The position numbers and the translations under genes were made by a program. A stretch of 64,000 bases of DNA from Dyadobacter sp. CY343 (GTDB lineage: Bacteria > Bacteroidota > Bacteroidia > Cytophagales > Spirosomataceae), in assembly GCF_021390335.1 (NCBI RefSeq), contig NZ_JAJUXK010000005.1, positions 434,001 through 498,000 on the forward strand, written 5' to 3'. Positions within the stretch are counted from its first letter, which is position 1. Each line of letters opens with the position of its first letter. Positions 7,136-16,811 of this stretch are shown here, one piece after another. Under the pieces are notes generated by a model, which did no database searches, was not told the origin of the DNA, and was given only the letters and a program-made list of their open reading frames with translations.

Positions 7136-8374
7136 TCACGGATACAGCAAATACTTCATCCGAATTGCCTTAAACTTCTGCAATTCAGGTTCCCAGCTTT
7201 GTCTGATTTCTGCTTCCGATACGCCGGCTATAATTTGTTTTCGTAATTGGTCAGTTCCTATACGCAGGTCGAATGCGGATATATCCTGGTTCGCCCGGCC
7301 GGGAGTAAAGAAATGGGCTTTATCGGGATAGGCATTGTATAATTCAATTAACCAGGCCAGATTGATCTGCCGGCTTTTTCGAAGCTGGTCAATGTCATAA
7401 TTACGTAGGTCGAGGCCGTAACAAACGGAATCTTTGTGATTTGGGCGCTCACTCATTCCGGGAATACTGACAGGTTTGTACGAATAGGAATATTTGCCTT
7501 TCAGTGCCGGCGCCCCTAAAATCGTAAATGGCAAATAGGTGCCACGACCTTCATTAATTGCAGTTCCTTCAAACATACATAAGCTCGGGAAAAGCATGAC
7601 AGCTTGCTGCGTATTTAAATTCGGCGAGGGATGAATCGGCAATTCATAGGGCATATCGTGGTCATAATTGGCGACTTTTATGATCTTTATTTTGCACTGT
7701 TTTTCAAGATAGCCTTCACCATTGAGGTATTGGGCAAATTCCCCGATCGTCATGCCGTGCGTCATGGGTGTATAATGGATTCCAATAGCGGATTTAAATC
7801 GATCATCCGTCATTACCGGCCCGTCTACTACATATCCGTTTGGATTCGGTCTGTCAAGAATGAGCAGTTCTTTATTGTTTTCTGCACAAGCTTCCATCAC
7901 ATATTCCAGCGTATTGATATTGGTATAGTAGCGACAGCCAACATCCTGAATATCAAAAACCATCAGGTCAATATCTGTCAATTGTTCCTTAGTTGGCTTC
8001 TGGTTTTTGCCGTATAAAGAAATGATCGGAATGCCGGTTTTTGCATCTACTTCGCTACTCACCGCGGCCCCATTGCTCGCATTGCCCCTGAAACCGTGTT
8101 CAGGTCCAAACACTTTAACAATGTTAATTCCAAGACTGACCAGACTATCGACGCTGCTTTTTTTACCAATAATGGAACTCTGATTTGCAACCAGACCAAT
8201 TCGTTTTCCTTTTAAATAGGAGAGATATTTTTCAGTCTGGTCGGCACCGGTAATAATCTCTGTCTTATTGACTTTACGTTGATTTAACGATGCATTTTGC
8301 GCGGTACATTCAACATTGCTCGTCGCCAGAAACGCTAACAATAATATGGAGATATATCTTAAAGTTTGTTCCAT
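7136..8374 (-). CDS. namZ: DUF1343 protein, NamZ-type exo-beta-N-acetylmuramidase
   Basis: About 412 residues from the ATG at 8374. An earlier TTG overlaps the upstream stop and is less likely. A signal peptide of about 25 residues (LRYISILLLAFLATSNVECTAQ) is present. The body matches DUF1343/GH171: RIGLVANQSS, then KVFGPEHGFRG, then VFDIQDVGCRYYT, then LDRPNPNG, then THGMTIGEFA, and INEGRGT. The characterised member NamZ removes terminal MurNAc from peptidoglycan fragments. It is the last gene of the leftward set, 17 bp after the DeoR gene, so it may be under the same control. Whether it acts on muropeptides or on another glycan here is open. Confidence 0.8.
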   Translation of the reverse strand: MEQTLRYISILLLAFLATSNVECTAQNASLNQRKVNKTEIITGADQTEKYLSYLKGKRIGLVANQSSIIGKKSSVDSLVSLGINIVKVFGPEHGFRGNASNGAAVSSEVDAKTGIPIISLYGKNQKPTKEQLTDIDLMVFDIQDVGCRYYTNINTLEYVMEACAENNKELLILDRPNPNGYVVDGPVMTDDRFKSAIGIHYTPMTHGMTIGEFAQYLNGEGYLEKQCKIKIIKVANYDHDMPYELPIHPSPNLNTQQAVMLFPSLCMFEGTAINEGRGTYLPFTILGAPALKGKYSYSYKPVSIPGMSERPNHKDSVCYGLDLRNYDIDQLRKSRQINLAWLIELYNAYPDKAHFFTPGRANQDISAFDLRIGTDQLRKQIIAGVSEAEIRQSWEPELQKFKAIRMKYLLYP

Positions 8375-8391
8375 TTTTGATGCTGGTAGTT

Positions 8392-9156
8392 TCAACTCTC
8401 CGCAATAATCACCTCAATATTATGCTGTTTCAGCATCCGCAAATCTGCTTCTTCAATCTTATCATCCGTAACCACTTTATTAATCTTATCAAAACCACAA
8501 ATAAACGCCAGACCGGATTTTTTGAATTTCGATGAGTCTGTAACCACGATCACTTCTTCGGCGATATCGATCATAATTTGGTTCAGATGCGCTTCCTCCA
8601 TATAATGCGTGAAAAAACCGGCATTGGCTTTCATGCCGTCGATTCCGAGGAAAAGTTTATTGCAATAAAGCTGTTTGAAATTCCGCTCGGCCATTGGGCC
8701 TACTAGTGACATGGAGAATTCTTTGAGGTAGCCGCCGGGCATATATACCTGCAAATTCTCGTATTGCGCAAGGTTATTGACAATGTCCAGCGCATTACTG
8801 ATCACCGTCAGGTTCTTAAACTTTTCAAGGTTGTTGGATATTTCAAAAGTCGTCGTGCCCGAATCGAGGATAATGCTGTCGTCTTCGTTAATTAGCGACA
8901 CGGCTTTTTTGCCGATCAGTCGCTTGATATCGTGGTTGATCTTCCGCTTTTCGGTGACAGTCAGGGCAATGTTATTGGTTTTAAAAGCGCCACCGTGAGC
9001 CCTCACGAGCAGATTACTGTTTTCGAGCTTGTCCAGATCGTTGCGGATCGTCACCTCACTTACTTCCAGCATCTCACTCAAATCATTCACATTTACTTCG
9101 CCCAACTCATCGAGTTTTTGCAATATCAGTGAACGGCGCTGCGCGGTCTTTTTCAT
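8392..9156 (-). CDS. DeoR-family transcriptional regulator
   Basis: 254 residues. The N-terminal winged helix-turn-helix (RRSLILQKLDELGEVNVNDLSE, then VSEVTIRNDLDKLEN, then GGAF) is followed by the DeoR C-terminal sensor fold, with DDSIILDSGTTTFEI and VISNALDIV that bind phosphosugars in the family, and LFLGIDGM and VVTDSSKF near the end. Family members such as AgaR, GlpR and NagR repress sugar operons until a phosphorylated intermediate binds. Placed between the esterase/ACT genes and namZ, and in the same locus as agaS, kinase and aldolase genes, it is the likely local regulator. The inducer is probably a galactosamine or tagatose phosphate. ATG start. Confidence 0.88.
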   Translation of the reverse strand: MKKTAQRRSLILQKLDELGEVNVNDLSEMLEVSEVTIRNDLDKLENSNLLVRAHGGAFKTNNIALTVTEKRKINHDIKRLIGKKAVSLINEDDSIILDSGTTTFEISNNLEKFKNLTVISNALDIVNNLAQYENLQVYMPGGYLKEFSMSLVGPMAERNFKQLYCNKLFLGIDGMKANAGFFTHYMEEAHLNQIMIDIAEEVIVVTDSSKFKKSGLAFICGFDKINKVVTDDKIEEADLRMLKQHNIEVIIAES

Positions 9157-9276
9157 GGTATCAAACCTTTTATGCTCTTATTTTTATTAAGTCAATGTCT
9201 TTGAAAGTGGCCTTGGGCGGTCACACGAGGCGTAAAGGTAGCAACATCCGGGGAAATGCTTTTGTAAAAACCAGAA

Positions 9277-9564
9277 CTAACCGTTTCGTACAGCCGCGAG
9301 ATTCGCCGCTTCATCCTGATGTGGGAAGGCGCGGTGCACCTCGATAATCTTTTCAATGCGTTCCAGAATGAGCCCCATCATTTCTTTCGGAAAAAATGCC
9401 TCCACAATGATCAGTTTCAGGTTTTCATCTTCTGTTTTAAAAACCTGCATATAGGTTACTTCAAACCGGCTTTTCCCAAACACCTGCAAAAGCCTGCCCA
9501 ACACATTATTCGTGTCGCTAACATAGACCGAAATCCGGCTCGAATCGGCCAATCCATTCTCCAT
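9277..9564 (-). CDS. Small stand-alone ACT-domain protein
   Basis: About 95 residues, almost entirely one ACT-like beta-alpha-beta-beta-alpha-beta fold (SSRISVYVSDTNNVLGRLLQVF, then YMQVFKTEDENLKLIIVEAF, then LILERIEKIIEVHRAF). It resembles the N-terminal ACT domain of acetolactate synthase small subunits but is too short to be one. ACT domains bind small ligands and regulate enzymes. The gene begins 5 bp after the esterase stop (ATG 9564; a GTG at 9570 is also possible) and so is probably co-transcribed. No signal peptide, so it is cytoplasmic although its neighbours are secreted. Partner and ligand unknown. Confidence 0.6.
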   Translation of the reverse strand: MENGLADSSRISVYVSDTNNVLGRLLQVFGKSRFEVTYMQVFKTEDENLKLIIVEAFFPKEMMGLILERIEKIIEVHRAFPHQDEAANLAAVRNG

Positions 9565-9569
9565 TTCCA

Positions 9570-11603
9570 CTATTTTTTGACTTTCACTTTAAAAGAAACC
9601 CGCTTCGTTTCATGAATAAATGAATGCGCCCCGTGGCTATCCCGGCGCGTGTTTCCGGTTTTGGGATACTCATAAATACCATAAAAAGAGATCTCATGCC
9701 CGTCGGGACAATTGGCTTTGATTTTCACCTGTGAAGTCAGCCGCTGCGCCCCCGACCAGTCTGCGCGTGCAAAGAAAAGCATGCGACGGCTGTCCATCTC
9801 CACGTAAGGATCTTCGGTATACAATTGCAGACCGAAATCATGTAGCGAATCCAGGTCCGATTTTGTGAAAATGCTGATCCATTCCCCCGGATTAGCGATT
9901 CCATTGCCGTTTCCTTCGCCGACATGTGTTTTCTCTTCCACTTCCAGGTTCACGGCGCGACCGTCTGCAATTTCGAATTTAGTCAGGGTTTTTTCGGGTG
10001 AATAAAAAGGTACTTCCAGCAAAAACTGATCTTTTTTGCCATTGTAAGTCACCACTAATTTCAGCTTCGCACGAGCCAGCTCTGCATGTCGCGAGCGAAT
10101 GCGAAAGCCAGTCTTTTCATGTAATGCGCCCTGCGTAATTTTTCCAATCGTGATTGCCGGATCCAGTACTTCTACTTCTTCATTCTGGGCAATCAGCTCA
10201 ATGCGAACGGAGTCCACGGCAGCGCCGCCTTTGTTGAACAACAAAGGACTCAACAAAACGATATCACCCACGGCAGGCATCTGTTTATCAAGTGAGTAGG
10301 TGGCCATCGTAATGTGACCGCGATCGCCGGATCGGTATAAGCCAATGTTGCTGTGCTGGCCTGTTGCCTGATATTGAATGCGGCCTTTGGCGTCACTGGT
10401 AACGCTTTTGCGCTCAATTTTTCGGGTTGGCACATCCAATTGGATCAGCTCGAAACGGGTATTTGGCGGGTAAATGCTATCTGTTAAAATCTGCACATTA
10501 AGGTTCGGAACCGTTGGGCCGTCGGGCAGCCATTGTTTGGTTTGTATGCTAAATCCTTCCCGCCGAACATCGTCAAGCACGGTAAAGCCTGGTATTTTCC
10601 GGTCAGTACGAATGTCATAATTCCAGACTGAAAAATGAGGATAAACATCAATATGATGCCATTTCTCAGGTCGCGGCAGCGGCATCCGGAAGTATTTCAT
10701 GTGGAAATCAAACTGCCCTTTGATGTTCACCGCATTGTGAAAACCTTTGAAATAGCCGATGCCATAGTGCCAGCTTTCATAGTTCAATTCCAATGTTTTG
10801 TAAGCGTCGTCAATCTCCTGATCGTGCTGCCGTAAAAAATCCTTGCTGCCCAAATGCATTCGAATAGGTAACCCCACAAAGTTGCGCCCCATTTCTTTGA
10901 ACGGCGTGAAAATCTGCAAAGCCTTTGGCCCAACCGTAAAAGACGCGGACGGACAGAAAAACGAGGCGCTCGACAGCAAATGCGGGTATTTGGAAGCGAT
11001 GAGCATGGACATAAATCCACCCATACTCAGACCCGAAACTGCGCGGGCTTCGCGGGTGGGTTTAGTGCGGTAATGCGAATCAATGTACTTTACAAATTCA
11101 GGGAAGTAGTCGGCAAATTGCCTGTCTTCCTTCACCGGCGCAATGTCGTACGGACGCGGATACTGGGCGGGCACATAGCCATCCCATTTGGCGATGATCA
11201 CATCATTATCAGCTACATAGCTCGTGAAATTATCCAGCGAATCAGGGCCGGTACGTTCGTAATTCCCATTAAACTCATCATAATAACGCGCCTCGCCCGA
11301 GCGGGACACTTCCCCTTCTGCCGGACCATTAAACCGCCCCGCATTCCCATGAAAATAGTAAATCACAGGGTACCGCCGTTCAGGATGCTGGTGGTAATCG
11401 GCAGGCAGGATCAGTCGGAAATGCCGGTTTTCCTTGAACACATCGCTATAATGCTGCCCATCTTCGATAATGCCTTTCGGACGCGACGGCTGGGCATAAA
11501 CGTTTGCTACTGTCGCGACAAAAATCAGCGTAGCCAGAAGTCCTGCCAGGCGATGTTCCTTGTTTTTATAAAAACCCGTAAATCTGTTTCGCTGCTTCAT
11601 CAT
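9570..11603 (-). CDS. Secreted esterase-D-like alpha/beta hydrolase with C-terminal beta domains
   Basis: 677 residues with a signal peptide ending VANVYAQ (about residue 38). Residues about 50-310 form an esterase (PF00756-type) domain: RYPVIYYFHGNAGRF gives the oxyanion region, GLSMGGFMS the nucleophile elbow with Ser, and GFHNAV the probable catalytic His. The rest (about 330-677) is beta-rich and not recognised. It includes LLSPLLFNKGGAAVDSVRIEL, which suggests an Ig-like fold. Predicted to deacylate a glycan or glycopeptide outside the inner membrane. The gene follows the DUF5107 gene by 6 bp and precedes the ACT gene, in the middle of the operon. Specificity unknown. Confidence 0.75.
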   Translation of the reverse strand: MMKQRNRFTGFYKNKEHRLAGLLATLIFVATVANVYAQPSRPKGIIEDGQHYSDVFKENRHFRLILPADYHQHPERRYPVIYYFHGNAGRFNGPAEGEVSRSGEARYYDEFNGNYERTGPDSLDNFTSYVADNDVIIAKWDGYVPAQYPRPYDIAPVKEDRQFADYFPEFVKYIDSHYRTKPTREARAVSGLSMGGFMSMLIASKYPHLLSSASFFCPSASFTVGPKALQIFTPFKEMGRNFVGLPIRMHLGSKDFLRQHDQEIDDAYKTLELNYESWHYGIGYFKGFHNAVNIKGQFDFHMKYFRMPLPRPEKWHHIDVYPHFSVWNYDIRTDRKIPGFTVLDDVRREGFSIQTKQWLPDGPTVPNLNVQILTDSIYPPNTRFELIQLDVPTRKIERKSVTSDAKGRIQYQATGQHSNIGLYRSGDRGHITMATYSLDKQMPAVGDIVLLSPLLFNKGGAAVDSVRIELIAQNEEVEVLDPAITIGKITQGALHEKTGFRIRSRHAELARAKLKLVVTYNGKKDQFLLEVPFYSPEKTLTKFEIADGRAVNLEVEEKTHVGEGNGNGIANPGEWISIFTKSDLDSLHDFGLQLYTEDPYVEMDSRRMLFFARADWSGAQRLTSQVKIKANCPDGHEISFYGIYEYPKTGNTRRDSHGAHSFIHETKRVSFKVKVKK

Positions 11604-11609
11604 GTAATA

Positions 11610-14600
11610 TTAATCTTCCTTTCTACGCGGTTCTGCCAGGTCAAGTATCCTGAAAAACAGGGTAGTCAGGCTGTAATTTTTACTGGCTGTCAACTGCTGT
11701 TTCAGCTTTTCTGAGAGCGTCTGATCATTTTGTGATTTAGCCAAAACCCATTGCACTTCCGGCGAGTCGGAGCCCTTTGTAATTTCCCAATTCCGCAACG
11801 AATCCTGTTCTGCTTTCCAATCATTCAGAAAACCGGCCGCCTTCTCCTGCTTGCCTGCCTTTTGAAGTAAATACACGCCGAGGTAATTATTGAGCGCATT
11901 CCGGTTGCTTTCTTTGCTCGCGTTGAGGGTATAATCCGAGATATTCTGAGCATATTCACTGGCTTTCTGCGCATTGCCGAGCTGCGTTTCACAATAGGCT
12001 GCAAGGTAATCCATGAGTCGGGTATCTGGTTCCTGCGGCTTGCCGGTACCCAGGTTTTCCGGCCATAGCCGCGCTTTTTCAAGTGCTTTTAGTGCCTGGC
12101 GGTACTTTTTATTTTCTGCCAAAGCGAGTGCATTTCCGAAATTAGCTATCACATGTAAAGTGTGGCCTTCGCGCGCTCCTTCCTGCGGCAGAACCTGGAT
12201 TTTCTCCAATACTTTTAAGCAGGCCGTAAAGTTACCTGCGTTCAGCAGCGATTTTGCATAGTCAATGCCGATTACCGGGTTTTCGGGAAATTGCTTGTAA
12301 GCTGTCTGGGCATTAGCAAGTCCCTTATCCTGCAACTTTTGAGCATTGAAATACTCCGTCAGATAATGCCAGCTGCGCCATTCCTTCGGGTTGAGTTGAT
12401 TGGCTTTTGCAAAATCGGCTTGTGCCGTGCTGCTAGCCTCGTTTTGAAAAAGAATGCCCCTTGCGATGTAAAAAGGCGCATAATCAGGCTCGTTTTTACA
12501 AGCTGCAAACTGCGTTTTCGCATTTTCCTTTTCGCCAATGTGCCAGTAGATCAATCCGAGATAATAGCGGTTTTTCCAGGAAGCACTTTGTTTTTCAGCC
12601 CAAATGAAGACAGGAATTGTTTCGAGCCGATAAGGGAAAACCAACTCCGGCGACATTTCAATGGCGTTTTGCAAATGCTTTTTACTTTCCGCAGGTGCCG
12701 AATCCCGGTTAAGATACCCCAGCCAGTACGAAACGGTAGGGTAGGCGGGAGCCAATGCGAGCACTTGCTTTGCCTCCTGATTTTGTCCCTGGTTTACATA
12801 ATCCATTGCCAGTTCGAGGTAGGTTTCATGCGGCAGCTCGTTGCGAATTGCGTTCTGGAAAATGGCTTTGTTCTCTGCATTAGCGACGAGCAAATACTGC
12901 TCGAAATGCGCATAATGATTGAGCGGATCCACATTCAGCAGCTCTTTCCAAACCTGCGCCGCCTGATCAGGTTTGTTTAATTTTCGAAGTGCAGTGCCCA
13001 AGCATTGATACGCTACCAGGTTGTTGCGGTTGTAATCCAGTGCTTTCCGTGCGTCACTTTCGGCCTTTTCGAAGTCCTGTTTTTGCAAGGCAATGCCGGC
13101 CAGCTGCGTGTACGCACCGGATTTATATTCCATCGTCCAGGTCGCCACCGACAATGCCTCTTCCGCTTTGGTCAGGTCTCCCAGTTTCCGGTACAATGCG
13201 CCGTACAGATAATTCGCGCCGCCGTGGTAGGTGTTTTCAGCCAACACTTTTCGGGCAAAATCCAGCCCTTTGGCATATTCGCCGCTACGATAATGGTACT
13301 CGGCCAGCCGGATCAATGCGCCGCTATGAGTAGGTTCCTTTTTAAGACATTCCAGGTAACGAAGTCTCGCACCTTCAAAATTGCGCATTGCATTTTCATC
13401 TTCTCCGAGCTCAAAAAGCCGCTCTACGGAATGTGGATCCTGGTTTTCGGCGGAAAGAACAGGACGGTCAAGAATTTTTTCCGGCTGCGCAGCATACACC
13501 AGGCGATCCTTACCAATGCTCACCCGAACAGATTTTTGATCAGCTGTCGATAGGGAAATTGCTTTGGTATAAACCTCCATGGGTTTCAGTTGAAGTGGAG
13601 ATTGATAAACCGTTTTACCGGCCAACGTCACTTTTAGCGTGTCCTGAATCGGAGAAATCGGATTGAAAATGATCCTTAAACTATCGCCTCTCGCAGCCAC
13701 ATTAAGGGTACCATAAGGCGAAGCATCCACCATTCCACCAGCCGCCTTGACCGGAAACCAGTATTCCGTTTTCGTTTCTGAATAAAATGGTCCCAGCGAT
13801 TTTTGGTTAAATGGACTGTGAAAACCGCTTCGCTCCGCCGCCTGATTGAATGTTACACCCGATTGTGCTTCAATGTATTGTCCGTCCGAATCCGTGAGTA
13901 AATCTTCCCAAATCGCACCTTCCCGAGCCCGCGACCAGATCCACAATTTTTTGCCCGGCGCATCTGAGTACGGAGCCCAATGTCCAAACCCAAATTTTTT
14001 GTTATGCCAATACCCACCAAACCAATTCGTATGCGCGCCCATCACGTGGTAAGACTTATCCCCGCCGGAATTCACATTTTTGTAGTACGACAAATCCACA
14101 CCGTTCCCGTCAATCGGCCAAGGATTGGCATTTCCATCGTGACCAACATGGTGCGTGCCCGGGAAAAAGAACTGCATATCCTCCGACGCCAGGAAAGCCG
14201 CATTCTCCCACGAAAGGTAGGCGTCGTGCAAGGGTAGGGGATTGTACCAAAGGCTTTGCGTTTCGAAATACGCTTTGTCTTTCGGAAGTACGATTTTGAC
14301 GCGCCATTGCGTGCGAGAAGCCAGATCGAGGCCGCCTACTACGCAGGTAACACTTCCGTCCGGGTTGTTTTGCAGCACATAATCTACCGCCGCAGCTGCC
14401 CAGGGTGCGTGCCCGAGATCAAGCCCGAAATTGTGCTCAATGCCGCCGCTCGTCCAAGGGCCACGGATTCCGATCGCCCGGAATTTCATTACGTGGTTGG
14501 TATACACGAATTCCTCACCGGTCGATTTCTCGGTAGCGCCCATTACTTTTCCGCCGACTTCCGGCAGCACCTGTACTTTAATGTAAGGATTTTCCAGCTC

Positions 14601-14834
14601 CACCACGTTCCAGTTTTTGGTCGTGCTTTTGTTGGTGTAGCCGTCGAAAACGTAGTATGGATAAAATGGCGAGACCTTTTTGCCGACGCCCATGACGGGA
14701 ATCGGGTTAGGGTCGGAGTAGGGGTAGGTTTTGAAGGGTTGTGCTTTTTCGGTGATGCTGGCTTTTTGGGCATGGGCTGCTGCTGGTGACAACACCAGCA
14801 TTGCCATTAGTATTCTCGCAATCAATGGCGACAT
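11610..14834 (-). CDS. DUF5107 domain protein with long TPR array, exported
   Basis: 1074 residues. The signal peptide (ILMAMLVLSPAAAHAQ) is followed at about 40-360 by a DUF5107 domain, a beta-sandwich-like region with ENPYIKVQVLPEVGGKVMGA and SGGIEHNFGLDLGHAPW, which recall sugar-binding epimerase-like folds. From about 465 to the end come many tetratricopeptide units, for example HSGALIRLAEYHYRSGEYAKGLDFARK, given here only in part, and NLVAYQCLGTALRKL. Function is not established in any family member I know of. The operon position between a GH123-like gene (7 bp away) and an esterase makes a glycan-active or glycan-binding role likely. Acidic and aromatic residues such as H-x-G-HDG-NANPW in the DUF5107 part could form an active site. 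Confidence 0.7.
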   Translation of the reverse strand: MSPLIARILMAMLVLSPAAAHAQKASITEKAQPFKTYPYSDPNPIPVMGVGKKVSPFYPYYVFDGYTNKSTTKNWNVVELENPYIKVQVLPEVGGKVMGATEKSTGEEFVYTNHVMKFRAIGIRGPWTSGGIEHNFGLDLGHAPWAAAAVDYVLQNNPDGSVTCVVGGLDLASRTQWRVKIVLPKDKAYFETQSLWYNPLPLHDAYLSWENAAFLASEDMQFFFPGTHHVGHDGNANPWPIDGNGVDLSYYKNVNSGGDKSYHVMGAHTNWFGGYWHNKKFGFGHWAPYSDAPGKKLWIWSRAREGAIWEDLLTDSDGQYIEAQSGVTFNQAAERSGFHSPFNQKSLGPFYSETKTEYWFPVKAAGGMVDASPYGTLNVAARGDSLRIIFNPISPIQDTLKVTLAGKTVYQSPLQLKPMEVYTKAISLSTADQKSVRVSIGKDRLVYAAQPEKILDRPVLSAENQDPHSVERLFELGEDENAMRNFEGARLRYLECLKKEPTHSGALIRLAEYHYRSGEYAKGLDFARKVLAENTYHGGANYLYGALYRKLGDLTKAEEALSVATWTMEYKSGAYTQLAGIALQKQDFEKAESDARKALDYNRNNLVAYQCLGTALRKLNKPDQAAQVWKELLNVDPLNHYAHFEQYLLVANAENKAIFQNAIRNELPHETYLELAMDYVNQGQNQEAKQVLALAPAYPTVSYWLGYLNRDSAPAESKKHLQNAIEMSPELVFPYRLETIPVFIWAEKQSASWKNRYYLGLIYWHIGEKENAKTQFAACKNEPDYAPFYIARGILFQNEASSTAQADFAKANQLNPKEWRSWHYLTEYFNAQKLQDKGLANAQTAYKQFPENPVIGIDYAKSLLNAGNFTACLKVLEKIQVLPQEGAREGHTLHVIANFGNALALAENKKYRQALKALEKARLWPENLGTGKPQEPDTRLMDYLAAYCETQLGNAQKASEYAQNISDYTLNASKESNRNALNNYLGVYLLQKAGKQEKAAGFLNDWKAEQDSLRNWEITKGSDSPEVQWVLAKSQNDQTLSEKLKQQLTASKNYSLTTLFFRILDLAEPRRKED

Positions 14835-14841
14835 AAAATTC

Positions 14842-16779
14842 CTATTTTTTGCTTTTCAAAATAAGCTCCGCGAGCTCCATGCGTACTTTGTACCATTGCT
14901 CCTGATTGTAGCTCCACACATCCAGGTTACCAATCGATTTGTCCCCGAAAGGTTCTTTAATGAGTTGATCAACAAGCGCATCCGCGCGTTTCGAATTCCC
15001 ATCGAGTTTTGCCAGCAGGCGCAGGTATTCATAATCCTGCACACCGTCGCGCATGGTTTTCAAACGTATTGACGGACAAGGTTCGGATACATTGGGCACC
15101 ATTCCCGGTTTGTAAATCACCGAGCCATTTCCATTGAATTGCCGGTAGGTGAATTCCGCGTCGGCTTCGGAGGCTTCCTTGTAAAAGTCTTTCCAGGATT
15201 CGGGATCGTACCAGCCCCTTTCCCAGCCCGCGCCTACGCCCCAGCTGATCCAGGAGTAGGTTTTGTATTTCCAGCAAGACCAGCTGATCGCGCGGTCATT
15301 GACCAAGGGCAAATCGATAAACGTCGAGCTTCCAACCCAGCTGTTCAGCTTTTGTTCGTACAGCATCGGCCCGTAAAGCCAGTCTTTAATTCCCATTTGC
15401 TGATAATGCTTTACCGTGTCAATGTTGTAGCTGATTGTGTGCGACGCCCAATCTGTAATGGATTTACCAATCACGTCCATTGCATCTTTATTGTAACCAC
15501 CGTCTACGCGGAACTTGGCTTCGGGGTACTCTTTTTTGAAAAGGTCACCATAAAACACCATTCGCGACCAGGCTTCGGGGAAGTAGGATTCATCCAAACC
15601 ATTCAGATAAACTGTGAGAAGAGTTTTCTTAGGATTTACCATCGGTAGCAAATGCTGGCGAACCTGCCGGATGCTACTCGTGTAAATCGCTTGATTAGTC
15701 GCATTGCGTTCCACTTCGGGTTTGCCGATATCCGGCCAGCCGGCAGTGCCGTGTTTTCCATACACATCGAATGGGAGGGCAAATGTTTCCAGCGGCTCAC
15801 CGTAACCTGGGCCGTCGATGTAACCGTGTTCTTTGGTGAAAGCCTGGCCGGAGAGGTATTTTTTCAATCGTTTGTCAAACTTGTCCCACTGGATTTCCAC
15901 TTTGCCATTCTTAACCTGGATTTCCGGATCGTAAGTCGGGTCCATCAAGGAAATGCGGTTACGTTTGAAGAGCTGGTACACAGCCAGTTCCTGCTTTTCT
16001 TCCATTCTGCTCAAAAAACCTTCGTGCTGCAGACTGGCTTTGAAAGCGTTTTCGTTCGGCAGTTCAAAGTCCCAGATAGTTAGGCTGATCGGCATTTGTT
16101 TGCTTTGCCCGCCAATCGTCACGGTAATCGTGCTCTGATACGTGCCGGGTTTTGCCTTTTGCGCATCGAGCGGGATAAACTGGTCTACCCAAATAATCTG
16201 AGAACGCTGGCCGCTGATCCGGTTGTTGAAGTCGGGCAATGTAAATGGGTACACCCAGCGGCCGCGTACTTTGGCAGAGTCGGTTTGAATGTATTTAAAT
16301 GGGATTAATGCGTCGGGATACCAGCCTTTGCCGAGGGTGGATTTGGGGTAGCCGGTACTGGTACTCTGCACATTGACAGACCATTCCAGAAATAATTCGG
16401 GCTTAATGCTCAGCTCGGCGCTTCCATTTTTGAAAGGCGTCATATCGAGCTTGATACCCATCAGTTCCGCGTCTGATTCATTGGTAAGCACCAGTTGAAA
16501 CGAGACATATTCGCCCCGCGCGCCATGCAACGCAACTTGTTTTCCGTCAAACAGCCAGTTTTTATCCAAGAGATTTCCTTTTCCGGCTTGCTTGGAAGGA
16601 ACACCTTTGAAGCGATGCTCTATTATTTCATTCGTAACCGGATCGAGCCGAACGGAGGAAGGTAGTGCCCGCAGCCGCCACGGGTCTGCTGGCCACGGAT
16701 CGTCCGCGTAAGTTTTTGTCCCAAAGCTGAATGCATTCAGCGCGAGAAGACAGAGGATGAATTTTGTAAATCTGATCAT
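14842..16779 (-). CDS. GH123-like glycoside hydrolase (DUF4091), candidate beta-N-acetylgalactosaminidase
   Basis: 645 residues with an N-terminal signal peptide (FILCLLALNAFSFG). Residues about 70-240 form a beta-sandwich, 245-560 a TIM-barrel-like catalytic domain, and the end matches DUF4091 (MRDGVQDYEYLRLLAKL). GH123 enzymes use neighbouring Asp and Glu for substrate-assisted removal of GalNAc. The pair appears here as D396-E397 in YLNGLDESYFP. The DWLYGPML and WVGSSTFIDLP segments also fit the family. It is translationally close to the DUF5107 gene downstream (7 bp). A GalNAc-releasing enzyme in the same locus as agaS, kinase and aldolase genes is the best single clue to the substrate. 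Assignment rests on motif memory, so GH123 versus another DUF4091 family is not settled. Confidence 0.7.
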   Translation of the reverse strand: MIRFTKFILCLLALNAFSFGTKTYADDPWPADPWRLRALPSSVRLDPVTNEIIEHRFKGVPSKQAGKGNLLDKNWLFDGKQVALHGARGEYVSFQLVLTNESDAELMGIKLDMTPFKNGSAELSIKPELFLEWSVNVQSTSTGYPKSTLGKGWYPDALIPFKYIQTDSAKVRGRWVYPFTLPDFNNRISGQRSQIIWVDQFIPLDAQKAKPGTYQSTITVTIGGQSKQMPISLTIWDFELPNENAFKASLQHEGFLSRMEEKQELAVYQLFKRNRISLMDPTYDPEIQVKNGKVEIQWDKFDKRLKKYLSGQAFTKEHGYIDGPGYGEPLETFALPFDVYGKHGTAGWPDIGKPEVERNATNQAIYTSSIRQVRQHLLPMVNPKKTLLTVYLNGLDESYFPEAWSRMVFYGDLFKKEYPEAKFRVDGGYNKDAMDVIGKSITDWASHTISYNIDTVKHYQQMGIKDWLYGPMLYEQKLNSWVGSSTFIDLPLVNDRAISWSCWKYKTYSWISWGVGAGWERGWYDPESWKDFYKEASEADAEFTYRQFNGNGSVIYKPGMVPNVSEPCPSIRLKTMRDGVQDYEYLRLLAKLDGNSKRADALVDQLIKEPFGDKSIGNLDVWSYNQEQWYKVRMELAELILKSKK

Positions 16780-16811
16780 AGTGAAGGTGGTTCAGGAATG
16801 TGGGTGATCGA

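Noticed and set aside
8374..8395. TTG start of namZ overlapping the DeoR stop by 4 bp
   Set aside because: The ATG at 8374 gives a normal signal peptide without the extra residues; translational coupling by the TTG is possible but not needed.
12291..12980. A 229-codon open frame on the plus strand inside the DUF5107-TPR gene
   Set aside because: It is antisense to a clear TPR-coding gene and has no recognisable motif.
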